A stretch of DNA of 64,000 nucleotides from Rhodoferax sp. (GCA_030645355.1 JAUSNJ010000182.1:29842-93841), one strand, 5' to 3'. Positions 8,524 to 19,002 are shown, counted from the first letter of the stretch. Numbers and translations are program-made. The notes: a model not told the origin generated them from the letters alone.

Positions 8524-9332
8524 CCATGACGACCGCGCCTGTTTCCGTGGTGGTGCCGTGCTACCGCTGTGTCGTCACGCTGGAGCGGGCCGTGTTGTCC
8601 GTGGTGCGGCAGACGCAACGGCCGCTGGAACTGATTCTGGTGGACGATGCCAGTGGGGACGGCACGCTGGATCTGTTGCACAAACTCCAGACGCGCTACG
8701 GGGATTGGGTCCGTGTGGTGGCGTTGCCTGCCAATGCGGGGGCAGCATCGGCGCGCAATGCCGGCTGGAATGTGGCGACGCAACCCTACATTGCCTTTCT
8801 GGACGCCGACGACGCCTGGCACCCCCGCAAGATCGAAATCCAGTGGGATTACATGCGGCGGCACCCCGACGTGGTGCTCAGTGGACACCTTTGCCGACAA
8901 TTGCCACCCACCGCCACCGAGGCGCCGACCTGGCCCGTTGCGCTGGCTGCGGAGCAGGAGATCACCTGGGCTACGCTGTTGCTGCGGCACCAGTTTGTGA
9001 CGCCATCGGTGATGCTTAAACGGGATATTGCGTTGCGCTTCAGCGAAGGCATGCGCCATATGGAAGACCACCGCCTGTGGCTTGAAATTGTGGGAGTACC
9101 GATGCGCATGGTTAAACTGCAGGCCGAGTTGGCGGCGGTCTACAAGCCGGTGTACGGTGCTTCGGGTCTGAGCGCCGATATGTGGGGCATGGAAAAGGCC
9201 GAGCTCGCCAATTACCGGTATTTTCAGAGTATCAAAAAAATATCCATCTTTCAAATGATTCTGCTGCAGGGATATTCATTGGTGAAATATGTTCGCCGGA
9301 TGTTGATTGTGTGCGTCCTCCACCGAAGTTGA
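8520..9332 (+). CDS. Glycosyltransferase family 2
   Basis: 270 aa from the ATG at 8520, which overlaps the previous stop. The GT2 motifs are PVSVVVPCYRCVVTLERAVLSV, LILVDDASGDGT, and FLDADDAWHPRKIE, the last being the metal-binding DxD region. The middle contains the likely catalytic region MRHMEDHRLWLEIV. Base composition turns A+T-rich in the final 130 bases, unlike the first two thirds. It is part of the repeat-unit assembly line. The sugar is not predictable. Confidence 0.9.
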   Translation: MTMTTAPVSVVVPCYRCVVTLERAVLSVVRQTQRPLELILVDDASGDGTLDLLHKLQTRYGDWVRVVALPANAGAASARNAGWNVATQPYIAFLDADDAWHPRKIEIQWDYMRRHPDVVLSGHLCRQLPPTATEAPTWPVALAAEQEITWATLLLRHQFVTPSVMLKRDIALRFSEGMRHMEDHRLWLEIVGVPMRMVKLQAELAAVYKPVYGASGLSADMWGMEKAELANYRYFQSIKKISIFQMILLQGYSLVKYVRRMLIVCVLHRS

Positions 9333-9337
9333 GTTGA

Positions 9338-10264
9338 ATGCCCGAACCCGTCAATCCCATTCCGTCTGTCGCCGTATGTCTGGCCGCCTTCAACGGTGTG
9401 CGCTATTTGCCGCAACAAATGGATTCCATTCTGGGCCAGGCAGGCGTTGTGGTTACGGTATTTGTCAGTGTGGACTGTTCTTCGGATGGTACCGAGGACT
9501 GGTTTCGGCGCCTGCAGGAAACAGAATATCGTGTGGTGTTGCTGCCGTGTGGAGAGAAATTTGGCGGTGCCGCACCGAATTTTTTTCGATTATTGCGCGA
9601 GGTTGATTTTTCTGATTTTGATTATGTTGCGTATGCCGACCAGGACGATATCTGGTTACCCGAAAAATTGAAACGCGCAACCGCGCGGTTAATTGAAACG
9701 GACGCCGACGGATATTCAAGTGATGTCGTGGCGTTCTGGGAATCCGGGCGGTCCACCTATATCAAGAAATCGTATCCCCAGCGGCAATGGGATTATCTTT
9801 TTGAGTCTGCCGGACCTGGTTGCACCTTTGTTTTTCGCCGCAACCTGGCGCTGGAGTTGCAGGCGGCGTTGCAGCAAAACCCGAAGGGAGCGCAGGACGT
9901 CGGCTTGCACGACTGGTTTACGTATGCTTTCGCGCGCGCGCGCAACCACCCCTGGATCATCGACGACTATGCCAGCCTGATGTACCGGCAGCACGGTGAC
10001 AATCAGGTGGGCGTGAATGCCGGGGTCTCAGCACTGGTGTGGCGGGCCCGCAAAGTTCTCAGTGGCTGGGGCTTGAACCAGGCCCGGCTGATTGCCCGAT
10101 TCATCGGTGCCGACAATATTCCATTTGTGCGCCAATGGATGGGCGGCGGCAGGCTTGCACTGCTGAGTCTGGCTTTTCAGGCGGGGAACTGCCGGCGCAA
10201 ACCCATTGACAGGCTGTGGTTCGCGATGTCGTGTTTCGCGTTGGCCGTGATAGGCTGGAAATAG
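9338..10264 (+). CDS. Glycosyltransferase family 2
   Basis: 308 aa. Motifs are SVAVCLAAFNGVRYLPQQMDSIL, VSVDCSSDGTEDWF and YADQDDIWLPEKL, which together make a GT2 core typical of O-antigen and capsule enzymes (WcaA-like). The C-terminal 100 residues are basic and amphipathic, which suggests membrane association. The first half is A+T-richer than the neighbours (9.55-9.75 kb). The start is five bases after the preceding stop. The donor sugar is unknown. Confidence 0.9.
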   Translation: MPEPVNPIPSVAVCLAAFNGVRYLPQQMDSILGQAGVVVTVFVSVDCSSDGTEDWFRRLQETEYRVVLLPCGEKFGGAAPNFFRLLREVDFSDFDYVAYADQDDIWLPEKLKRATARLIETDADGYSSDVVAFWESGRSTYIKKSYPQRQWDYLFESAGPGCTFVFRRNLALELQAALQQNPKGAQDVGLHDWFTYAFARARNHPWIIDDYASLMYRQHGDNQVGVNAGVSALVWRARKVLSGWGLNQARLIARFIGADNIPFVRQWMGGGRLALLSLAFQAGNCRRKPIDRLWFAMSCFALAVIGWK

Positions 10265-10265
10265 T

Positions 10266-11228
10266 ATGACAAATATTCTGGCCGTAACTGGCGCCAATGG
10301 ATTTGTGGGGCGCGCCCTATGTGCTGAGGCGGTCAAGCGCGGCATGGTGGTGCGTGGCATCACCCGTTCACCCTGCATCTTGCCCCCGGGCGTGGAAAAC
10401 GTGGTGGTGGGCAATGTGGACGGTGACACCCAGTGGGCACAGGCCTTGGCGGGTTGTGATGTGGTGGTCCACCTGGCAGCCCGTGTACACATCATGCATG
10501 ACAAGTCCCGCGACCCACTGGCTGAATTCCGGCGCGTCAACACCCAGGGCACGATTCGGTTGGCGCAATGCGCGGTGGAGGCGGGTGTGCGGCGCCTGGT
10601 CAATGTCAGCTCCATTGGGGTGAACGGGCCGAGCACCCGTGACAACCTTGAATTTACCGATCAGGATGTGCCCGATCCGCACAACCCGTATTCCTTGTCC
10701 AAATGGGAGGCCGAGCAGGCGCTGCAACGCATTGCGCTCCAGGGCCAAATCGAGGTTGTAACCGTTCGCCCACCCCTGATCTATGGGCCAGGCGTGGGGG
10801 GCAACTTTTTACGATTGCTGGGCGCCGTGTACCGCGGCATTCCCTTGCCGTTGGGGATGACCCGCAATTTCCGCGATTTGCTGTTCGTCGGAAACCTGGC
10901 TGATTTCTTGATTGTGTGCGCGTCGCACCCGGCGGCCCCTGGCAACACCTACCTGGTCAGTGATGGCACGCCGGTCTCGACGCACACGCTGTTGCGTGGC
11001 CTGGCGCGGGCGCTGGGCGTGAAGGCCCGGCTCTTTCCGGTGCCTCCGTTTCTCCTGCAAACCCTGGGCAACCTGACAGGGTATACGGCGGAATTTGAGC
11101 GTTTGCTCAGTTCGCTGCGGGTCGACAGTGGAAAAGTGTGCCGTGAACTGGGGTGGTATCCGCCCTTTACACTGCGTGATGGCCTTCAGGCAACAGCCGA
11201 CTGGTACCGGACGGAGCGGCGGCAATAG
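10266..11228 (+). CDS. NAD(P)-dependent sugar epimerase/reductase (extended SDR, WbpV/WbpK-like)
   Basis: 320 aa. The N-terminal glycine motif is TGANGFVGRAL. VVVHLAARVHIMHD and the catalytic YSLSK follow (Tyr and Lys four apart), with VTVRPPLIYGPGVGGNF. Together with the sugar-1-P transferase and 4,6-dehydratase downstream this resembles the WbpV/WbpK-WbpL-WbpM arrangement. That set makes UDP-N-acetyl-quinovosamine or -fucosamine and transfers it to the lipid carrier. Assignment as the 4-keto reductase is an inference from this context. Confidence 0.82.
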   Translation: MTNILAVTGANGFVGRALCAEAVKRGMVVRGITRSPCILPPGVENVVVGNVDGDTQWAQALAGCDVVVHLAARVHIMHDKSRDPLAEFRRVNTQGTIRLAQCAVEAGVRRLVNVSSIGVNGPSTRDNLEFTDQDVPDPHNPYSLSKWEAEQALQRIALQGQIEVVTVRPPLIYGPGVGGNFLRLLGAVYRGIPLPLGMTRNFRDLLFVGNLADFLIVCASHPAAPGNTYLVSDGTPVSTHTLLRGLARALGVKARLFPVPPFLLQTLGNLTGYTAEFERLLSSLRVDSGKVCRELGWYPPFTLRDGLQATADWYRTERRQ

Positions 11229-11246
11229 CGCAACGGTATTTCCAAG

Positions 11247-11807
11247 ATGAAACGTTTGTTTGATGTGTTCCTGGCGGCTATCGCTGCGGTGATTCTGGTG
11301 GTGCCGTGCACGGTCGTTGCACTGTTGGTGAAAATCACGTCACCCGGACCTGTTTTATATTGGTCAGACCGCGTCGGCCGCTACAACCATATTTTCAAAA
11401 TGCCCAAGTTCCGCAGTATGCGCACGGGCACGCCGGCCGTGGCAACCCATTTGCTGGCCAATCCGGATAGTTATCTCACCCCCATTGGAAGTTTCTTGCG
11501 AAAAAGCAGTCTGGACGAGTTGCCGCAGTTGTGGAGCATTATCAAAGGGGATATGAGTTTTGTGGGGCCGCGCCCAGCACTCTATAACCAGCAGGATTTG
11601 ATTGAATTGCGCACCCAGTGCGGCGCACATGCCGTGGTGCCGGGGTTGACCGGCTGGGCGCAAATCAATGGACGGGACGAGTTGCCCATACCGCAGAAGG
11701 TTGCGCTCGACAGCGAATATGTGCGCCGGCAGTCGCTGGCGTTTGATATCCAGATATTATTTTTGACGGCCTGGAAGGTTATCATGCGCAGGGACGTAAC
11801 CCATTAA
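11247..11807 (+). CDS. Initiating sugar-1-phosphate transferase (PglC/WcaJ-type phosphoglycosyltransferase)
   Basis: 186 aa. It has the small monotopic form: one N-terminal hydrophobic re-entrant helix (KRLFDVFLAAIAAVILVVP), then the catalytic core. Core motifs are SPGPVLYWSDRVGR, FKMPKFRSM, LRKSSLDELPQLWSIIKGDMSFVGPRP, and PGLTGWAQINGRDE. The DE in the LDELPQ block is the usual catalytic dyad. It transfers a sugar-1-phosphate from a UDP-sugar to undecaprenyl phosphate and so starts the repeat unit. Confidence 0.92.
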   Translation: MKRLFDVFLAAIAAVILVVPCTVVALLVKITSPGPVLYWSDRVGRYNHIFKMPKFRSMRTGTPAVATHLLANPDSYLTPIGSFLRKSSLDELPQLWSIIKGDMSFVGPRPALYNQQDLIELRTQCGAHAVVPGLTGWAQINGRDELPIPQKVALDSEYVRRQSLAFDIQILFLTAWKVIMRRDVTH

Positions 11808-11829
11808 TATCGCAATCAGGAGTGTAGAC

Positions 11830-12189
11830 ATGAATAACTTGGTAGATATTCAAAATCAGATCCAGAAACTGCAAAAACAGGCTTCGGAAATCAAGAGCCG
11901 CGAGTTCGATAAAACGGTGCAGGATATTCGCGCCAAGATGGCGGCGTTTGGCATCACGGTAAGAGACTTGCAAGCTGCGGCTCCCGGTGGTCGCAAGGGC
12001 AGAGGCAAGACCAAAGTGGCGGTTCAGCCCAAGGCCACCAGCAGCAAGAAGAAGGCGGGTACCGTAGTTGCCGCCAAATTCCGGGGCCCCAATGGCGAGG
12101 TCTGGAGTGGCCGCGGGTTGACGCCACGCTGGTTGTCCGCGCTGGTGGCGCAGGGCAAAACCAAAGAAGAATTTGCGATCACCAGCTGA
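11830..12189 (+). CDS. H-NS-family nucleoid protein
   Basis: 119 aa. Residues 1-45 form a coiled-coil oligomerisation helix (VDIQNQIQKLQKQASEIKSRE). A basic Gly/Lys linker with RKGRGKTK and SSKKKA comes next. The C-terminus is the H-NS DNA-binding motif: AAKFRGPNGEVWSGRGLTPRWL. It lies between the initiating transferase and the WbpM-like gene, an unusual place for a silencer. The ATG follows CAGGAG at a good distance. Regulation of this locus itself is a reasonable guess because H-NS proteins often silence A+T-rich surface-glycan genes. Confidence 0.88.
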   Translation: MNNLVDIQNQIQKLQKQASEIKSREFDKTVQDIRAKMAAFGITVRDLQAAAPGGRKGRGKTKVAVQPKATSSKKKAGTVVAAKFRGPNGEVWSGRGLTPRWLSALVAQGKTKEEFAITS

Positions 12190-12220
12190 CGACATGGCTG
12201 AATTGGGGTAATGGAGTTCC

Positions 12221-14122
12221 ATGCAGAACAGAGTATTGGGGTGGTCGCGGTCGACCAAACGGATGGTCGTGGTGGCGCTGGACGTTGTTCTTGCGATGCT
12301 GTCCACATGGGCCGCGTTTTCCTTGCGCCTGGATACCTTGCACTGGCCGGTGGGCGCGCAATGGTGGGTGTATGGCCTGACGCCGCTAATGTTTGTTCCG
12401 GTGTTTATCCGCTTTGGCCTGTACCGGGCCATATTCCGCTACACCGGGCAAGCCGCGCTGATGGCGACCGCCAAGGCGACGGCCGTCTATGGCATGTTGT
12501 TGTTGACGCTGCTAACGGCGATGCAATGGAGTGGGCAATGGATTGGCGTGCCCCGCAGTCTGGGTATCTTGCAGCCTTTGATATTTTTTCTGATGGTGGG
12601 CGCCAGCCGCGCATTTGCCCGGTTTTGGCTGGCGGGCCTGAGCCCGCTGGATCGTCGTGACCAGAGTCGATTCCTGATTTACGGAGCGGGTACCGCCGGT
12701 GTGCAGACTGCTTCCGCCATGGGGATAGGCGCGCAGTCGGTACTGATTGGTTTTGTCGATGATGACCCGACCAAGGTGGGGCGTAGCGTCAACGGGGTTC
12801 CGGTCTTTGCGCCGTCCCGCGTGGCGGGGCTCGTGGTCGAGCAGGGGGTCACGGATCTGCTGCTGGCTTTGCCCAGCACATCACGCGCGCGCCGCAAGGA
12901 GATCATCGAGAGCCTGCGTTCTGTGCCGGTGCACATCCGCACCTTGCCCGATTGGGCCGACCTGGCCAGCGGGCGCGTGACGGTGCAGGATTTCAAGGAA
13001 CTGGAGATTGAAGACCTGCTGGGGCGCGATCCGGTACCTCCCAATACCGATTTGCTGGCGCGCAACCTGTCGGGCAAAGTGGTTTTGGTAACTGGTGCGG
13101 GTGGCAGCATTGGCAGTGAGCTGTGCCGCCAGATCGCTGCCGAGCGGCCGCGGCAGCTCCTGCTGTTCGACCACAGCGAATTCAACCTCTACACCATTCA
13201 CCAGGAGCTGGAGGCGTCCTGCGCTTCTCTGGGGCTAGTCGTGGAGCTGGTGCCGCTGCTGGGCAGTGTGGCCAACGTGCAGTGGTTGCAGGAGGTATGC
13301 CAAAACTACCGCCCCCACACGGTTTACCACGCGGCGGCCTACAAACACGTTCCCATCGTGGAGGCCAACCCGGCCGTGGGCATCGAAAACAATGTATTTG
13401 GAACGCTGAACATGGCGCAGGCTGCGTTGGCCAGTGGGGTTGCCAGCTTTGTGCTGGTCTCCACCGACAAGGCCGTGCGGCCGACCAACATCATGGGGGC
13501 CAGCAAACGCATGGCGGAACTGGTGTTGCAGGCGCTGGCGGCGCATGACTCACCGCAAGGCGCCACGACCTGCTTCAGCATGGTCCGTTTTGGCAATGTG
13601 CTGGGGTCCAGCGGTAGCGTGGTGCCGCTGTTCCGACGCCAACTGGAGGCTGGTGGCCCCTTGACCGTGACCCACGCCGATGTCACCCGCTATTTCATGA
13701 CCATCCCCGAGGCCGCGCAACTGGTGTTGCAGGCGGGTGCCATGGCCCGCGGGGGAGAAGTGTTTGTGCTGGACATGGGCGAGCCGGTCCGCATCGTCGA
13801 TCTGGCCCGTCGGATGGTGGAGCTGTCCGGCATGACGGTGCGCGACGAAGCCACGCCCCATGGAGACATCAGCATTGCCATCACCGGCTTGCGCCCGGGT
13901 GAAAAACTGTATGAAGAGCTGCTGATTGGCGACAACCCGACGCCAACCGCCCACCCGCGCATCATGAAGGCCCACGAGCACTACCTGGAGTGGCCTGCGC
14001 TTGACCAGCAATTGCAGGCCCTGCGCCAAGGTGTCCAGGCAGACGACCTGTCGGGCATCAAGGCGGTTTTGCGCACCTGTGTTCAGGGCTATGAGGGTGA
14101 GTCCGCTGCGTCAGACGCGTGA
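12221..14122 (+). CDS. wbpM: UDP-sugar 4,6-dehydratase (WbpM/FlaA1/CapD family)
   Basis: 633 aa, full family length. Four membrane helices fill the first 130 residues. A CoA_binding_3-like Rossmann domain follows (FLIYGAGTAGVQTA near 150). The catalytic SDR domain begins at LVTGAGGSIGSELCRQI near residue 289. The active site is the Ser-Met-Lys type: VSTDKAVRPTNIMGASKRMAEL, with Met in place of the usual Tyr. GLRPGEKLYEELL near the end is typical. It converts UDP-GlcNAc to its 4-keto-6-deoxy form at the inner membrane. Its 3' end overlaps that of rsmI by 34 bases, convergently. Confidence 0.9.
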   Translation: MQNRVLGWSRSTKRMVVVALDVVLAMLSTWAAFSLRLDTLHWPVGAQWWVYGLTPLMFVPVFIRFGLYRAIFRYTGQAALMATAKATAVYGMLLLTLLTAMQWSGQWIGVPRSLGILQPLIFFLMVGASRAFARFWLAGLSPLDRRDQSRFLIYGAGTAGVQTASAMGIGAQSVLIGFVDDDPTKVGRSVNGVPVFAPSRVAGLVVEQGVTDLLLALPSTSRARRKEIIESLRSVPVHIRTLPDWADLASGRVTVQDFKELEIEDLLGRDPVPPNTDLLARNLSGKVVLVTGAGGSIGSELCRQIAAERPRQLLLFDHSEFNLYTIHQELEASCASLGLVVELVPLLGSVANVQWLQEVCQNYRPHTVYHAAAYKHVPIVEANPAVGIENNVFGTLNMAQAALASGVASFVLVSTDKAVRPTNIMGASKRMAELVLQALAAHDSPQGATTCFSMVRFGNVLGSSGSVVPLFRRQLEAGGPLTVTHADVTRYFMTIPEAAQLVLQAGAMARGGEVFVLDMGEPVRIVDLARRMVELSGMTVRDEATPHGDISIAITGLRPGEKLYEELLIGDNPTPTAHPRIMKAHEHYLEWPALDQQLQALRQGVQADDLSGIKAVLRTCVQGYEGESAASDA

Positions 14123-15033
14123 TCGGGGCCGCCAGATTTGAGGGCCAGGGCGGCCTGGTAGAGCCCATTGCGTGGCTCGCCGGTAATGTCGGCCGCCAAC
14201 TTGACCGCGGTCTTCAACGGCAAATGCTCCAGCAGCAATTTCAGGACCCGGGTGTCCTGCGCCACTTCGGTGGTTGCTGGTATCGCGTGCAACACCAGGG
14301 CAAATTCACCCCGCAGACGGTTCGCATCCTGTGCCAGCCACGCGGGAAAATCCTGGGCGCTGACCGTGGCAATCTCTTCGAACTGTTTGGTCAGTTCACG
14401 GCCGATGGTCAGCGCTCGCGCACCCAGGGTGGCAAGTGCCAGGGCCAATGCCTCGATGCGGTGGGGAGCCTCCAGCAGCAGCACCGCACGCTCCTGCGTG
14501 GCCAGCGCCAGCACCGAGCGGTCCCGCTCTCCGGCTTTGGACGGCAGAAAGCCCACAAACACAAACCCGCCGGGCTCGTCTTCGACCAGGCCGGCGACCG
14601 AGACCAGCGCGGCAATGCTGCTCGCGCCCGGCAGGGGTATGGCGCGCAGATTTTGCGCACGCACGGCCGCCACCAGCCGCGCACCGGGGTCGCTGATGCC
14701 GGGCGTGCCGGCGTCGCTGACATAGGCCACGCGCTGGCCCTGGCGCAGAAGGTCCAGCACGGTCTGGGCGGCCTGCGTTTCATTGTGCTGGTGCACGGCA
14801 ATCAGTTGCCCGCCGGTTTTGTCGATACCGTAGGCGCGCAGCAGCGACTGGGTGTGGCGCGTGTCCTCGCAGGCAATGGCGTCGACCAGCCCCAGTACGT
14901 GCAGTGCTCGCAGGCTGATATCTGCCAGATTGCCAATCGGCGTGGCGACGACGTAGAGCGTTCCCTGCGGATAATGCTGTTCAGAAGCCGCCTCGGCGGA
15001 GGCGGCGCGGGCTGAGGTAAATAGAGCGCTCAC
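14089..15033 (-). CDS. rsmI: 16S rRNA (cytidine-1402-2'-O)-methyltransferase RsmI
   Basis: 314 aa from the GTG at 15033, which follows AAGGATTCCCAT. An upstream TTG at 15057 is in frame but has no ribosome binding site. The tetrapyrrole-methylase fold signature is clear: GTLYVVATPIGNLADISLRAL, IACEDTRHTQSLL, AYVSDAGTPGISDPGARLV and PLPGASSIAALVSVAG. It 2'-O-methylates C1402 in the ribosomal decoding centre. The gene is divergent from yraN, as in E. coli, where rsmI is divergent from lpoA-yraN-diaA-dolP. lpoA is absent here. Confidence 0.95.
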   Translation of the reverse strand: MSALFTSARAASAEAASEQHYPQGTLYVVATPIGNLADISLRALHVLGLVDAIACEDTRHTQSLLRAYGIDKTGGQLIAVHQHNETQAAQTVLDLLRQGQRVAYVSDAGTPGISDPGARLVAAVRAQNLRAIPLPGASSIAALVSVAGLVEDEPGGFVFVGFLPSKAGERDRSVLALATQERAVLLLEAPHRIEALALALATLGARALTIGRELTKQFEEIATVSAQDFPAWLAQDANRLRGEFALVLHAIPATTEVAQDTRVLKLLLEHLPLKTAVKLAADITGEPRNGLYQAALALKSGGPDHASDAADSPS

Positions 15034-16684
<1,651 letters not shown>

Positions 16685-16726
16685 TATAGCCCAGCCTGCT
16701 GCGCCGCATTGCGGGCAGGTCAGCGA

Positions 16727-17653
16727 CTACTTCAGTCGTTTGATCAGGCTGGAGGTGTCCCAGCGGTTGCCGCCCATGTGCTGCACATCGGCGTAAAACT
16801 GGTCGACCAGGGCCGTGACCGGCAAGCGCGAACCGTTGCGTTTGGCTTCGTCCAGCACCAGCCCCAGGTCCTTGCGCATCCAGTCCACGGCAAAGCCGAA
16901 GTCGAACTTGTCGGCCACCATGGTTTTGCCCCGGTTGTCGAGTTGCCAGCTTTGCGCCGCGCCCTTGCCAATGACGTCGAGCACCTGGTTCATGTCCAGC
17001 CCAGCATTCTGACCAAAGGCGATGGCCTCGCTCAGACCTTGCACCAGTCCGGCTATACAGATCTGGTTGACCATCTTGGCCAGTTGGCCCGCGCCACTAT
17101 CCCCCAAGAGCGTGAATGCGCGTGAGAAGGCCATGGCCACGGGCTTGGCGGCCTCGAACGCCGCCGCGTCACCGCCACACATCACGGTCAGCATGCCGTT
17201 TTGCGCGCCCGCCTGACCGCCCGAAACCGGCGCATCGACAAAATGCAGCCCCTGGTGGCGGGCGAGGGCGTTGAGTTCACGCGCCACACTCGCCGACGCC
17301 GTAGTGTGATCGACAAAAATGGCTCCGGCCTTCATGCCGGCAAAGGCGCCGTCCGGGCCTATGGTCACACTGCGCAGGTCGTCGTCATTGCCGACGCAGC
17401 AGAACACGACGTCGGCGTCATGCACCGCAAGACGCGGCGTTTCAGCGCTGGTGTTGATGTCTTTCTGGCCACTAGCCCTCGTGAATTCTGTACACCATGC
17501 TATTGATTTGGTAGCAGATCGGTTGTAGACGGTGACCTGGTGTCCTGCCAGGGCGAGGTGCCCCGCCATGGGATAGCCCATGACGCCAAGGCCCAGAAAG
17601 GCGACCTTGGTGCTGGGGGATGCTTCGTATGTTTTGGGGTTGGTGCTGGCCAT
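16727..17653 (-). CDS. Beta-hydroxyacid dehydrogenase (3-hydroxyisobutyrate / tartronate-semialdehyde reductase family)
   Basis: 308 aa. It starts with a Rossmann fold, VAFLGLGVMGYPMAGHLALAGHQVTVYNRS. The substrate signature is DAPVSGGQAGAQNGMLTVMCGG, and the catalytic Lys lies in GAGQLAKMVNQI (about residue 195). It oxidises or reduces a 3-hydroxy acid with NAD(P). The family cannot be split further by eye. The loop after the second beta strand, residues 46-61, is encoded by a dispersed repeat (copy B) and looks eight to ten residues longer than usual. It lies downstream of pilU on the same strand, with a REP-like inverted repeat between them. Confidence 0.88.
   Translation of the reverse strand: MASTNPKTYEASPSTKVAFLGLGVMGYPMAGHLALAGHQVTVYNRSATKSIAWCTEFTRASGQKDINTSAETPRLAVHDADVVFCCVGNDDDLRSVTIGPDGAFAGMKAGAIFVDHTTASASVARELNALARHQGLHFVDAPVSGGQAGAQNGMLTVMCGGDAAAFEAAKPVAMAFSRAFTLLGDSGAGQLAKMVNQICIAGLVQGLSEAIAFGQNAGLDMNQVLDVIGKGAAQSWQLDNRGKTMVADKFDFGFAVDWMRKDLGLVLDEAKRNGSRLPVTALVDQFYADVQHMGGNRWDTSSLIKRLK
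17473..17516 (-). repeat. Dispersed palindromic element, copy B (inside dehydrogenase gene)
   Basis: It is read in the sense direction of the host gene and matches all three conserved blocks exactly (TGCTAC, ATAGC, CACGAGGGCTA). It encodes residues 46-61 of the dehydrogenase with no stop codon, giving the peptide S-A-T-K-S-I-A-W-C-T-E-F-T-R-A-S. Typical family members have a shorter loop between beta-2 and the next helix, so this is probably an insertion. Confidence 0.82.
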
Positions 17654-17665
17654 AGTTCTAATCGG

Positions 17666-17707
17666 TTGGGGTCAGAGCACACGCTTAAGCGATTGGTCTG
17701 ACCCCAA
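17666..17707. repeat. REP-like inverted repeat between pilU and dehydrogenase
   Basis: TTGGGGTCAGA and its exact reverse complement TCTGACCCCAA (11 bp each) are separated by a 20-base loop that contains GCTTAAGC. It lies between the pilU stop and the next start on the same strand. It could act as a transcription terminator, an mRNA stabiliser or a REP-type repeat. There is no T-run, so a simple intrinsic terminator is unlikely. Confidence 0.7.
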
Positions 17708-17711
17708 GGTC

Positions 17712-18848
17712 TCACATAATCGAAAAGTGTTCGGTACCGGCGCTCAGGTCGCTGGACTTGGCGCGCTGGCTGTTGAGCTTGATCTGCAGGCGCAGGTCGT
17801 TCAACGAGTCCGCGTTGCGCAGTGCATCCTCGAACGTGATCATGTTTTTCTCGTACATGTCAAACAGCGCCTGGTCAAAGGTCTGCATACCCAGGTTGCG
17901 GCTCTTCTTCATGATTTCCTTGATTTCGGAAACATCGCCCTTGAAAATCAGGTCGGAGATCAGCGGGGAGTTCAGCATGATCTCGACGGCCGCCACGCGA
18001 CCCTTGCCGTCCTGTTTGGGCAGCAGCCGTTGTGACACGAGCGCTTTGAGATTCAGTGACAAGTCCATCAGCAACTGGGCGCGGCGCTCTTCGGGGAAGA
18101 AGTTGATGATGCGGTCCAGCGCCTGGTTGGCGCTGTTGGCGTGCAGCGTGGCCAGGCACAGGTGGCCGGTCTCGGCAAAGGCCACGGCGTGTTCCATGGT
18201 CTCGCGGTCGCGGATCTCGCCCATCAGGATCACGTCCGGCGCCTGGCGCAGCGTGTTCTTCAGGGCCGCTTCCCAACTGTCGGTGTCCAGCCCCACTTCG
18301 CGTTGGGTCACCACGCAGTTCTTGTGCATGTGCACAAATTCGACCGGGTCTTCCACGGTGATGATGTGGCCGTAAGAGTTTTCGTTGCGCCAGTCCACCA
18401 TGGCCGCCAGCGTGGTCGATTTGCCCGAACCCGTGGCGCCCACCAGGATGCACAAGCCGCGCTTGGACTGGGCGATTTCCTTCAGGACCTGGGGCACGCC
18501 CAGGCCGTCGATGGTTGGCAGGACCATGGGAATGGTCCGCAACACCATGCCCACCTTGCCCTGCTGGATGAAGGCATTGACCCGGAAGCGCCCGATCCCC
18601 GGTGGCGAAATGGCGAAATTGCTTTCCTTGGTGCGCTCAAAATCGGCCACCTGCTTGTCGTTCATGATGGAGCGCGCCAGCGACAGCGTGTGCACCGCAT
18701 TGAGGGCCTGTGGCGACACCTTGGTCACCTTGCCGTCGACCTTGATCGCAGGTGGAAAGTCGCCCGTGATGAACAGGTCGCTGCCGTTGCGCCCCACCAT
18801 CAGCTTGAGCAGGTCGTTGATGAATTTCGTGGCTTGATCGCGCTCCAT
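17712..18848 (-). CDS. pilU: Type IV pilus retraction ATPase accessory PilU
   Basis: 378 aa from the ATG at 18848, preceded by GGGAG. It is a PilT-type secretion ATPase: Walker A GATGSGKSTT, Walker B VILMGEIRDRETMEHA, Asp box ITVEDPVEFVH and His box HLCLATLHANSANQAL. The long C-terminal tail after the ATPase core separates PilU from PilT. PilU is a hexameric motor that works with PilT to retract pili at the inner-membrane base. It lies downstream of pilT, with a 154-base repeat-bearing gap. Confidence 0.93.
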   Translation of the reverse strand: MERDQATKFINDLLKLMVGRNGSDLFITGDFPPAIKVDGKVTKVSPQALNAVHTLSLARSIMNDKQVADFERTKESNFAISPPGIGRFRVNAFIQQGKVGMVLRTIPMVLPTIDGLGVPQVLKEIAQSKRGLCILVGATGSGKSTTLAAMVDWRNENSYGHIITVEDPVEFVHMHKNCVVTQREVGLDTDSWEAALKNTLRQAPDVILMGEIRDRETMEHAVAFAETGHLCLATLHANSANQALDRIINFFPEERRAQLLMDLSLNLKALVSQRLLPKQDGKGRVAAVEIMLNSPLISDLIFKGDVSEIKEIMKKSRNLGMQTFDQALFDMYEKNMITFEDALRNADSLNDLRLQIKLNSQRAKSSDLSAGTEHFSIM

Positions 18849-18914
18849 GAGAGCTCCCTTCAAAAATAGTTTGAGGCAGAGGAACGAATGGTTCCCCCAA
18901 ACCAGGAACACCGC

Positions 18915-18998
18915 GGGACCGGCTTCGCCGGACCGCCGGTGTTGCCCCCTGCAAGGGGGAAAGCGGCTACACGCAGTGAGCAAGCCGGGGGGTGTGCC
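18915..18998. repeat. Hairpin-rich intergenic repeat between pilT and pilU
   Basis: The gap holds two hairpins, CCGGC-TTC-GCCGG (18919-18931) and CCCCC-TGCAA-GGGGG (18945-18959). A segment ending in a G-run (GCCGGGGGG) follows. It has the look of the intergenic repeats common in Comamonadaceae. It could lower pilU expression relative to pilT by partial termination, but the sequence alone does not show this. Confidence 0.55.
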
Positions 18999-19002
18999 AT
19001 AC

